Assembly (NCBI RefSeq): GCF_030867145.1
Contig: NC_134415.1
Span: forward strand, 66,493,300-66,557,299
Origin: Opisthocomus hoazin
Lineage: Eukaryota; Chordata; Aves; Opisthocomiformes; Opisthocomidae
Length of the DNA: 64,000 bases
Reading direction: 5' to 3'
The notes beneath the pieces are model-generated. The model was not told the origin of the DNA. It worked only from the letters and a program-made list of their open reading frames with translations, and did not search any database. The translations under genes were made by a program, and so were the position numbers. Each line of letters begins with the position of its first letter. Position 1 is the stretch's first letter. Of the stretch, positions 24,414-36,400 are shown one piece after another.

Positions 24414-24485
24414 AACGGTGATTTCTGAGAAAGAAGCAGCTGGTGTGTTGAGCCTCTTCTAACTGAGGACTGAAAATGCCAGCAG
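24414..24485 (+). CDS. AHI1: AHI1 exon 2: start codon exon (coding 24476-24485)
   Basis: This exon carries the end of the 5' leader and codons 1-3 plus one base (ATG CCA GCA G), followed by a strong donor, GTAAGA. The initiator is supported by an in-frame TGA 12 bases upstream and by the recalled human AHI1 beginning with the same MP-x-x-ESEAK pattern once spliced to exon 3. The left edge is uncertain: the AG after TTTAAATAG at 24413 is the best nearby acceptor, but its pyrimidine tract is poor. Confidence 0.8.
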
Positions 24486-27400
24486 GTAAGAATACTTTGT
24501 GTTTGATTTCCAATGCATACTTTATAGTCAGAACTAGATGCAAATGATAGGAGCTACTTTGCCTATAAATTGTAATGCTGCATTGGCTTTGCTTTTAGTC
24601 CATGTTTATAGCTGATTTTCGAAGTGTTGTTTTTGGGGTGGTTTTTTTTATATTTTAAATTTAGGGGCTTTTTTAAAAATTGTAATTACAGTGGTAAGTG
24701 TGGCATAGCTGAGGATTCAACAGCCTTTTTCAGTGGTGTGCCAGACTGCATTTTTAATTCTTTAGCTGCAAATTAAGCATCTTGGGGAGGCTAGAACACC
24801 TAGTGCTTCAAGGGTTGAAATGCTGCTAACGGCAGCATCGTGATTCACAGAAAGGCAGGGTCTCTCAGCTCCAGCTGATTATGGATCCCTGCATGCTCCT
24901 GCCTCTTACATATCTGTCTCAGGGTGGTGCTTCTCTGGGTGCCATACTCAGTGAGAACCCAGAGCTTCTGCTTCTCCTGGAGACAGTGTGTCACCTCCGT
25001 TATCAGTGTGTTACTATTCATAAACAGTGAGGGCAATAATCTGTGCTCTGCTTTGGCCAGCCCAAGTTTTGTGCTGATCCTGATGTGTGTGATCTTCAAA
25101 ATATGTTTTCTTCAGGAAACAGAGTAGACGGTGCCGACTTCAGCAACAAATAATAGCCTGGTGTGTTTGTACAATGTTGCTGTACTATGCTTGTATGGTT
25201 TATGCTGTCACTGGAAATTCTTAACTGAACACTGAGCTAATTTCTTGGTAAATTTTCCCTGATAAAATAATTATTTTTTTCAATTTTAAAGCATGACTAT
25301 GCACTTTTTTAGCAATGACGATTATTGAGATAGTGAATTATACTCTAGATTTCATTTCGCAGTTGAAAGTGAGGCAAAGGCAAAAACCAAAGTCCGCTTT
25401 GAGGAAATCTTCAGACGTCATGCTGGCCTAACAGACACAAAGAAATCAAAGAAAAAGAAGTTTCACTCGGAAAAGAATATCGTGGTGAGTTTGAACACAT
25501 GCAAGCTTTGTTTAGTTGCTTTCCTTAATAGAAAAAAGATCAGGAAAATGTGTTGTAGAAAGGAGATGTAAGCATTTTAAAAAAATAAAAGTATGTTTCT
25601 GCACATATCCTTTGTTTTTGATGTGGTTTTTATTTGTTGTTTGTGTACCACCAATGCATCCTTGTAGTTTGGAAGTATGCCATAATTATATGGAATATAA
25701 TACTGGTAAAAAGAAAGTAGCACATGCAGGCATACACTCATTTAAAGTCTGCCAGTACTTTTTTTACATTCACATTTTTCACAAAAGTTTGAAGATTTTC
25801 AAATTCAGTACTGAATTTAGTGAGTGTTTGAGTCATGGGCTAATAGAGTTATGGCTGTGGAAGTATTTGATTTTGAGAGTACTATCTCTGTGTAATACAG
25901 GTACATCTGTGTAATACATCTGTGAATTGAAAACTGAGGAGAATTTATATTAAAGGTAATCATTAACTTTATTCCATTTCCTAAAAATTACTGGTATAAT
26001 TGTATATTATATTAGTGATAGGACAAGAGGAAATGGCCTCAAGTGTGTCAGGGGAGGTTTAGATTGGATATTAGGAAAAATTTCTTTACTGGAAGAGTGG
26101 TCAGGCATTGGAACAGGCTGCCCAGGGAGGTGGTGGAGTCACCATCCCTGGAGGTGTTCAAAAAGCTTGTAGATGTGGTACTTCAGGACATGGTTTAGTA
26201 GGAATGGTGGTGTTGGGTGGATGGTTGGACTCGATCTTAGAGGTCTTTTCCAACCTTAATGATTCTGTGATTCTGTAAGAATAAGAAAATATTACACAAC
26301 ATTTGAAACTTTTTTCAATTTAATCTCAATAATCAGCATATTTCTGCACGTGCTGAGCTTTGTATCTGAGTGGTCCTTTGTTTACATGTCTACTTGTGCA
26401 GTACACATGTATAAAGATTTGTTTTAAAGAGTTTGGCATTAGCTTGTGACTTGCAGGACAGGAATGATTCTGTCACCCTGACCTGATGGTTAGGTGACAT
26501 TTTTGTTTATGGCATATCTTTCATAGAAAGAACCTCAGAGATTCTTCTGAATTATGGTTCATATTGTAGTTTTTTCCTGAACAGAATAAGAAATGTTTGA
26601 GTCCTATATATATACCAATTATAGACTTACAATGTTTGGAATTTCAAAAGAAAGCAATTTGTTCAAAAGACAAATGCTCTTTTTTGTATTTTGTTAGGTT
26701 TTATATTTTCAGTCTTTTCTTACAATTGCATCCGTACCAGATGCTAGAAGTCAATGTTCATTCTCTAATACTCATTTAAGAAAAGTTTTATAATACCAGA
26801 ATGTTACATGTATTTATTATCTATAAGTATATTCGGAATAGTTATATTAAACTTAGTATTCTATTGGTAAGATATAAGTGTTTTTGAGCACATAATTGTA
26901 TGTTCATATGGAACTACATTTTACTCATAAATATTTTAAGCTTACTTCACTTTTAAAATTGGTTTTCATTCCAGAAGTCTCTGATGTAAAACACTGTTTT
27001 GGAGTTACCTAGAAACATGTAAAATCAGTGAACTGAATCAAAAGTTAATGGTATACACACAAATTAAGAGGCTTTTTGAGGGTCAGTGTGGAAGCCTAAC
27101 TTTATGGTTTTGTTGAAGCCATAGATTTTTATCAATCAAAGCACTAAAAAACTAGGAACTTAAGTAGAAGGTGTATTGAAACAATACTGAGCAGTTTGAA
27201 TATTTCTTTCAAGCGTGGCAAAGTCGCAAGAGCTCAGGTTGGTATTTTCCACGCTGGTTGCATTCAAGTAGAAACTTCTGTAAAAGCTTCAGCAAATAAC
27301 CAGTCATTTCTTTGTAAGAAATAAATGTGTGTGGGAGGGGAAGAGGACATAGATGGAGGAGGTTGGCTGGTTTTGTTCCAGTTTTCTGCACTTTATAGGA

Positions 27401-30400
27401 TTAAACTGTATAGAGTTTCACATATCTTGAAATACAGTGAAATTTATCAGTGATTGTTGTCTTTGTGTCACGCACTTGGCATAAATGGTCTCCCAGGTTT
27501 GAGCAGAAACAAGTCATGGTTGAGAGCATATTTCCACTGGAAATGTTCCAGTCTGCCTCTTTCTTTAGTCCTTACTGAACCTAGCCTTTCTTAGATTAAT
27601 AAAACCTTGTCCATCATAGTCCACTGTTTCCTTGAAAGCTGAGTTCTGGAGCTGCAGGAGGTTGCTGTGATTTTAAACAAATGAGGGTAAGGAGATTGCC
27701 TGCTCTGCGTGCCCGTCTCCTGGAGAGCCTGCCTGGAGAGAAGGGAAGCAGCCTTACTGGAAGTGGAAGGGCTGATGTCAGTAGGGCAGGATGGGTCACA
27801 GCTGATGGGAATGAGGGGCTTGTGATGGAGATGGAGATAAGACATCAGCTGTGGCCAGTGAAGGGTCTGCTGTGTTGTTTAATAGCACAGGTGCAGTGGG
27901 TATGAGGCCTGAAGGCATGGCTGAAAAACCAAGCAATTGGGACACAGAAAGTGAATTTGCTGGTGTCCCTTCCAGGGCGAACAGTCACTATACTTATTTT
28001 TTACCAGTTGAGCCTCCTATTACAAGTTGTTATAATAAGCGTCTACATTGTGTAGTCTTACATGAGCAGTGGCAGTAAAATTGGTTCTGTAGTGCATTAA
28101 TATTTTCTTAAACGTCCCACCCAGCTAGCCAGCATCACAAGTACATTCATTATCAATTCACTTGTAAGTAAATGGTCTTTTACTACCAGTACATACCAGC
28201 CCTTCGGTGGGCTGGCAATGTCCATTCCTAATTTTTCAAGGTGTGCCTGTATTGTGGGAAGAAGTTCAGGTACCTCTTGTAAATCTGGTTATCTGAGTTT
28301 CCAGATACCCTGGGCAAAATCACTTGATGTGTTTCGAGGTTCTACTCAAGCATATTTGAGAAGCCTTTCTGAAAAGGAGTAAGGTTATTGGGTGTTGTCC
28401 CTGCTGTCAGCTCTGGAACGCCAGTGACAAGTGACGTGACCTGGGGTTGGCTCGTTGCTGCAGGGGCCTTGTGTTAGCCCACCTGCAGGCATCTTGGCTA
28501 GCGCCCATCTCTTGCTCCATCATCTCAAGCCAGGGGTGCAAACGGACATGTTCTCAGGGAAGAGGGCTTCCTGTGCCCTGGTGTTGTAATGTGGCCACGG
28601 AGCTGTTTTGAAAAAAAAGCCTTCTCATTTGTTCCATGCTTTAATCAGGTCAGCAACCCTCTGGAGTTACTCCAGAGACAGGCCCATCCTCTGAGCAGCT
28701 TTTCCAGCCTGACTGCTTTTTCTAACTCAGTTCAAGTGTATTTATGTATAGACGATTGCTCTGAGTTGATCTCTCTGTCCTGCATTTCAGACACAGAATC
28801 TGTACCAGTATCCCTGCCTCTGCCTGAGACCTAATCTGATGGTTTTTATGAACCTCTTGACTTTTACCTTATCGTTTTGTGACACCCTTGCATCTTTCCT
28901 CTCTGTTTAATTACATCATGTAATTACATGTGGAAAAAGTGGCCTGAATTAAGATCATACAGGCTAGATATCTGAGGAATTTGTGTTTGAACTGTTGAAG
29001 CAGCTTTGTGCTGCCTGCAGTGTCTATTAAAGTTCCTGGAATTTGCTGTAGTTTGAGATTGTGTTTTATTTCACTATGAGGACATTATGGTTTTTTTTTT
29101 CCTACGAGTAAATTTGCTATAATTAAGTGACTGTGTGCTGCTACTATTCATGACATATTTGTGGACGCATGTTTTTGTTTGTAGGCGTAATAAATAACTT
29201 CTAGTAAATATTTCAAGCAAGTTTTTGCAACAGCAAGGTTTTTTTGAGGAAATGATTCTTGAATACCAGAGGTGTTTTAGAAACACTTGAACAGGTCAAA
29301 GACACGGGCTTCTTGTTTAGGATTTCTCGAAGAATCCTGCTTCTTGAGCTTAATGGATTAATGTTCTGTCAAAGGCAAAAATCAGCATGACCTTAGCTGT
29401 TGGTCACTGTTGGGTCTTAATTGCCAGTGTGTTTTAACCTTCATTCCTTACACCCTGCGGTTAAAGCTATTTGTAGAAATGCAGATAAGGAAGTGGGCAA
29501 TCTATTAGAAAGCATTATTTTGGTTTTTTTAGTTTATACAAAGCTTGTTGCTTTAATTTGTTGGGTTGGTTTGGTTTTTTTGATTTCCATAACTCTCTTC
29601 TGTATTTTAAGATATTTGTACGAGATCTGCCACATTCTCTTAAATCGTTGACTTATGAATAAAGAGGATGTTACTGGTCTATTAAGCAAGTAAAAGATGA
29701 AGGTACAAAGGCAGGTTTTTTCATTATTTGATATTGAGATAATTTAAACTGCTTTTAGACATACGAGGCTAAACCTACTGACAAGATATGTCAATAGCTT
29801 TAAATTTTTCTGATGTAGTAGAGATGCATACTTGCATGAAATTCTAGATGCTTTCTTTTTAACTCATACTTTATTAGGACAGTGTTTTTTAATATGTAGC
29901 ATTAGTAAGTCTAGGTAGTGCACTTTCAAGCTTTGTCTCTAGTTTCAGACATCAGCTTTTATTTCTCTGTTAAACTTTGTCTTGGTGTATTTTTCGTGTC
30001 ACACTACTTTTATTTGACTTTTCCCATACAAATAATAAACTTCCTTGGTTTTTTTTCTCTTTTGTGTTTTCACTTGTACTTCAAACTTTGCTTTCTTTTT
30101 CCTCCCTTTTCCTTCTTCAGTACTTATAATACTTTCCTTGCGCTTCATGTTCTCTCTTCAAATGTCAGATGCGAATAAACCAAGATTCAGAGAATTAAGG
30201 GCATACCACATGGAGGCAGATGACTTGCACATTGAGTGTTCTTTCTAGTCATGAAATATTATTGTGGCAGGTGGGCATTTTTAAGTCAGGATCTGTCCTC
30301 CAGAGCATAATTGCCAATGCAAATTTGTTCTCTGTTTTTTCTTCTTATAAGCTTGTACATTTTGGTGATCGCTTATTACACACATTGTCCCTTTTTAAAA

Positions 30401-33400
30401 ATGTTTGAGGCAAACATAGTTCTGTAACTGGCAGAAGTATCCCAGCTGGAAGGGGAAGATGTCTCTATTTAGGGAGGAAGATGGTCTTGACAAAGGAAAG
30501 ATTGTATGCAGATACTTACATTTTCTCCAACTTTTTTATTTGCTTTCTTTGTTTTTTTAAAGTTCTTTCTAATGTTTCATGTGGAGACTCCAGAGTTTTA
30601 TGTAAGACAACAGAGTAAATGAACCTCCGCGACTTTACGGAAGTCCCATCAAGGAACAGAGATATGTGTGTGGAGCTCCTTACGCAAATAGGCCTTAGTT
30701 ACTTGCTGTGTTGTTTGGAGTTATCATGGAATAGTTTGGGTTGGAAGGGACCTTTAAAGGTCGTCCAGTCCAACCCCCCTGCAATGAGCAGAGACATCTT
30801 CAGCTAGATCAGATTGCTCAGAGACATGTCCAGCCTGACCTTGAATGTTTCTAGGGATGCGGCACTATGACTTTTAATAACCAGGAAAAGAATCCTGAAG
30901 GAAGGAGGAAAGTTTACAACATGTTTTCTAAGAAATACCAAAAATTGGCAGGAGTACACAGACAAACGCATTAGCTGAAATTTATCTTAGCTGGTATTAC
31001 TAGACTGGTCTTTAGAATAATATGGGGGTTTTTTTTCAACTTTATACTTTTTTTTTAAAAAAAGTCCTAATAAAAATTGTATTTTCAGTTGTAGCACTTA
31101 TTAATATAATTTCATCCTCAGACTTTGACAAGCAACTTTCAGTAAAAGAGACTACAAACAACTAGGCCTGAAGCCTGTCTCTGATTTGTATTTTAAATGA
31201 ATGAAAATACTTGGTTTTGTGATGCGTGTAATCTTCAAGTCTTCCATAGTCTAAAGCATTGGTGTCTGTTTGTGGATTTCTTTTACTGGATATACATAAA
31301 AGTAGTTTGAAAACACAGTGAAACAAAATCGAAGATGAAGTGCCCAAACACAAAATGTTTCTTTTCAGTGTGAATTTGCTGTTGCCTTTCAATCTACCAC
31401 TTGTTAATTTTAAACAAGAAAATGGCTAGATCTTTGATTTAATTTTACTTTGTGTAATGTTGCTAAAGAAATAACATAAAATACAAAGTACAAGTATGTT
31501 TTATGTTCTTTTCATTCATAGCTTGACACCTTTAGAAGTAATATTGATCTAGCTAAGGAAAGTGTGAATGATGAAGCAATTATAAACAACACATATAATC
31601 CAGAAGAAGAGAGTCCCCGATTTACAAAAAATAAACTGAGAGAGAAAGCCTCAATTGCAGAGAAAATAAACAATGATATTGTTAGTGGAGAGGAGAACAA
31701 ACATCCAAAGTCTAACAAGAAGAAAAAGAAATCCCTGTTACAAGAACAATTTAATGAGGAGGAAAATTTACATGAAGCTAAATTGGAGAGTTTTGAGAAA
31801 AAGTTTGATGATTTTCCAAAGAAGAAAACAAAAAGTAAATCACAAACAGATGTACCTTATCAAGAAGGTGAAAGAAAGATTAAAAATTCCTTGACTGAAG
31901 AGAGAAATGTAAATGAGTTAGAAGAGGAAGAAGAGCTAATTCGAGCCTATCAACTGCATGTGGCTGAGGATGAGGCAAATGCAATTAAAAAGAAAATAAG
32001 AATGAAACTTAAAGAACAGATGTCTGAATTTACCTCCACCGTTCAAAGCCATGAAGTTGTATTGAACAACAAAGCGGGCAAAAAAAAGAAAAAGAAGAAA
32101 GAAATAGAAGTTTTAAGCGAAGCTGAAACAAGGTACCGTGATAAACTGTATACTGTGTGTCTGTGAATCTTAGGTGAAATGTTTCATTTGTTTTAAGATA
32201 GGCAGAAGCTTTCTGATAAACTGTACGTATTTTGTAAGTGAGAACTGGACGATTCTCTTATGAAAAAAAATAGTACCAAATACTTTTTCAAAATGCTGTC
32301 GAGATTGATATTTAACTTGCAGATTCTATTTAAATTTTTTAAAAAATATTCTCCATTACCATCTGATGTTTATTTTCTGTGGAACTCACTCTTAACTAAA
32401 GATAATTTTGTGCATGATTTTTTAGTGATGAGTGATGGCCCTGGTCCAGCAGAAGAGTATTAGCTTAGCTCTGTTCACATTAATAGGTCTGCAATTATCT
32501 GGAAATTAGGGAGAAATGAAGGGAGGAGAGAGATGAAAAAGGCAAGGCCCTAATGTTGGGGATATGTGTTGCATTTTCAAGATACACAGATGATGAGTTG
32601 CAGAACTAAGGAGGAAATTTCAAGTGTATTAATAATGGTAATGAGCAATTGTATCCATATATGCAGTAGAATGCAATTACTGACAGTAATCCCTTATTAC
32701 ATTGCAGTGCAATGTCGCTTTCTGAGCTACAGCATCATCCAGCAGAAGATGACAATGAAAATCTGTCACAGGAAAGACAATTTACATCAGGAGGACAGAA
32801 ACTGGAGGAAAGCATGGAAAAACAGAAACCTAAAACAAAGAAGGTTAAAAAGAAAACCAGAAAAGGTCTGCCAACAAAATGTTAGAATGGTGTGCTGCTT
32901 TGCTGCTTTATCCAAGTCTTTTTTCTTTTTTTTTTAAGCTGCTACAGAAATATTTGTCCATAGTAGTAACACAGAAGTAATTGAGTTGTTGAAATTACTT
33001 ATGTTTCTTTAGTTACTTAATTGTACTCTTGTTCGTCCGATTCTGAGGCTAATTTATAAGGAAGTTTATATAACATATGAATCTGAAATCTTGAGCATTC
33101 GTTTACTGTAGGTAGTTAAGAAATTGATAAATACTTTAAAAGTTGATATTTTTGAAGTGTAATATAATTATAATATATATACCATCTTTACAGTGTATTA
33201 CTTAGATGCATATTCTAATTGTCTTCTTATTATTTTATCATTTTTATTTACTTTATGCTATAAATGGTGCATCACCACTGTTTTAACCTGATGCTCAATT
33301 CAGACGTAAGGAGTACATCAGGTTCTGCTTATCTAGGGTTTTATATTTTCCTTAAAACAAACAAACAAACAAAACCTACTACAGGCTGTAGTCCAGAGCA

Positions 33401-36400
33401 GGATATTGAACTGTATGGATTTTAAGTTATTGTGGCACAGAAGTACCTATATCAATCAAGAGGAAGACCTCTAATTTTAAATAAAAATTCTTGTTAATAG
33501 GAATAGATTATATTTCTAGGTGACCCTGCTTCGGCAGGGGGGTTGGACTAGATGACCCACAGAGTTCGCTTCCAGTCCCTAACATTCTGTGATATTAATT
33601 AATATATATTCATGTGTATGTTCATACATGTTTAAAACGCTGCGAATTTGATAATTTTATTTTAACCTATTATATAAAGAACACGTTAAATCTGATTACT
33701 ATTGATTGCTAAGACATTACAGAGCATTTTTACTCCTTTAAACTGACGCTTGTGGAACATAGTAACCTCTATTTACTTTGTTCCTGTTTCTAGAAGAAAA
33801 CACAGAAGTTGCTGCAGAAAATAATGAGGAAATGAAGAATTCCGAAATTTCAACTCAGTCTAAATCTGGTTTTGATGATGATCTTGTGTTAGGAGTTTGT
33901 ATCCATCGATCTGATCGACTTAAAGCTGATCTCCTGGTATCTCATCTCATGGTTAAAATTCATGTTGTTGATCAGAGAAGTGGCTTATACGTCAAGAAGG
34001 ATCATAGGTGACTTTTATTAAACAGTTCCTATTATCAGTAATTACTAGAAATACATAGATTCTTTCCTAGAAAATTAAATATGAAAATGAAACTAATGCT
34101 GAATTTTAAGCTTGCAAAGTCATTCATTAGTTTCTATATCTATGATAACGCATATATATACCTACAGTAAATTAGGGTGGTATTTTTCTTTTCTTTTTGG
34201 CACTTTCAAATACTCTGCACTGCTGTATGGCTCTCAAGGTCCCCATATTTACAGCACAGTTCATTCTGTATTGTTTACAGAGAGAAAATTTCCTAAATCT
34301 CAAAAATATATTGAAGCCAAGATTAGAAGTTAGGAAAACTCTTGTAGCATAAATAGCATCTGCCTTTTTTTTTTTTAATAAAAGAATGTTTAAAATCCTG
34401 AAATGAAGTTTCATATTTCTAATATTTCATATTTGTAATCGCTTCAGTTACTTGTTTCCACTGTCATTATGCATAATTTTCCTGAATAACAATTTTTAAC
34501 AGGGTTTAAGCAGTAGACTCTACCATGAGTAGAAGAGGAGAAGGCTCTGGGGAGACCCTTATAGCAGCCTTCCAGTACCTGAAGGGGGCCTACAAGAAAA
34601 CTGGAAAGGGACTTTTTACAAGGGCCTGTAGTGATAGGACAAGAGGTAATGGCTTCAGGCTGGAAGAGGGTAGATTCAGATTAGATATAAGGAAGAAATT
34701 CTTTACTGTGAGGGTGATGAGGCAGTGGAACAGGTCACCCAGAGAAGCTGTGGATGCCCCCTCCCTGGAAGTGTTCAAGGCCAGGTTGGATGGAGCAACT
34801 TGATCTAGTGGAAGATGTCCCTGCTCATGGCGGGGGGGGTGGAACTAAATGATCTTTAAGGACCCTGATAACCCAAACCATTCTATGATGGTTTTGTGAT
34901 TGTTATGCATGAATTTGGTAACAGTAAATTGATTGTTAGGGTTTTGAACTTCAGCCTCTGTGGCATTTCTATACAGATGAAAATTAGCTTAAATTTTGGG
35001 TGGTTTTAGGATTTTTTTTTTCTAAAATCAAACAAAAGTTGTCTTGTATGTTTCTTTGCTTTCAATAATTGAAAATACTGTTTTGTCTGAGTTGGTTTTT
35101 GTAAGGTGCTATAACAATTGTAACTGGACATTTTCAAACAGCAAGAGAAAAGTTTCATCTTATTGTGAACAAGAACAAATAGAGCACATTCTTCCTATTA
35201 TGACACAACCATATGACTTCAGTCAGTCTAAATCAACAGTTCCAGAGTGGGAGGAGCAAGTCATATTTAATGAGCGGTTTAGTTATTTTATTCAAAACAC
35301 TGAAGAAAACCCTCGGGTAATCCTGTTTTTTGAGGTAAGGTTAAATATTTTATAGACAGTATATGCACTTTATGATTTTCTGTTTGTTTCTTCAACAGTA
35401 TATGTTTGACAGATTGAAGTGTTTTATTTCAGTCATATTGGGTTAATAACATAGCCTTAAGATACAGAATTAAGCGGAGATGCTAAAAAGTGGTATTGGT
35501 GGTTGCTAATACTAATAAACATTTTTATAGCAAAAAAACCCCTTGTTTTGATAGTAGTTAGGAAGACAAAGCTTTCTTGTTAAATCAACTGTCAAGCTTC
35601 TGGGTAAGATGGTAAGATCATTCCAGATCAGTAGGGATGGCACCACCTATAAAGGATATAATTTTTTCCTTTTTCACATTTCTTGAAATCTGAAACAAAG
35701 TTGAAGTACCAGAAACTCGAAGATGGAGTTTGCCAGCTTGTAGCAACACCTCTTTTCTCTTGTACCAATGAGCAAGCTGTTGCATTGTTTTCCGTTAACA
35801 TTTTGGACATGTGCTTCTCCTCTCCCATTCTTCACAAAGTAATTATTAATTTGTCCTCCAGTACAGTTATATTTAAAGGAAAAATTGTAAGGTGTATATT
35901 CAACATGATTTTGAGCTTAAGTATTTCAATATTTGTAAAGAGAGATTCTGTAGTATTAACCTGAAAATGGGAAGCTAATACAACAAATGTTTCATTCCTT
36001 GTTTTTTGGATTTCAAATAGATTGTATGTACAACAACACCGTTTGTTTATGTTCTGTGATACTCGTGAATGAACACATTTATAGAATTAAGAGTCCTTAG
36101 TTGCTTAGCACAAAAGTAATTACATTTATATGTAAAGATTCTTCATGGAAATCCTGTTAATGTTGGGACCAAAAGTATGACTACACTGAAAGCATGCTGT
36201 TTGACTTCAGCGTGGTTTATAAAATATCAATTTGAGGAAAGCGTGAGTCCAAATATTTTTGTATACCAGATAAACCTCCAGGAGTGGTTAAATGTGAGGA
36301 AGATTCTGGTCGCTGACCAGAAAAATGAAGAACCTCATGGACATCACTGGAAGTGTTCAAAGTCAGGTTGGATAGGTCTTTGAGTAACCTGATCTAATGA

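Larger units (their letters stand above)
25485..31521 (+). other. AHI1 intron 3 (6 kb)
   Basis: The longest complete intron between coding exons in the window. Apart from two CR1 fragments (26.0 and 30.7 kb, opposite orientations), it is AT-rich and featureless. Short open frames inside do not look coding. Confidence 0.7.
32133..33793 (+). other. AHI1 introns 4 and 5 (interrupted by exon 5)
   Basis: Intron 4 (32133-32707) shows nothing notable. Intron 5 (32866-33793) holds an ACAA microsatellite at about 33357-33374 and a short CR1 tail at 33.5 kb. Confidence 0.7.

Noticed and set aside
25516..25914. 132-codon open frame just after exon 3
   Set aside because: Rich in Cys, Phe and Tyr in the way of random T-rich intron sequence; no counterpart in AHI1 and out of the splice model.
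32133..32166. Continuation of the exon 4 frame into the intron
   Set aside because: The frame stops after about ten codons, and the GTACCG donor at 32133 restores phase with exon 5, which carries the conserved KPKTKK run.
34525..34803. 92-codon open frame in intron 6
   Set aside because: It is the 3' part of the CR1 open frame, not an AHI1 exon; it has no counterpart in AHI1.
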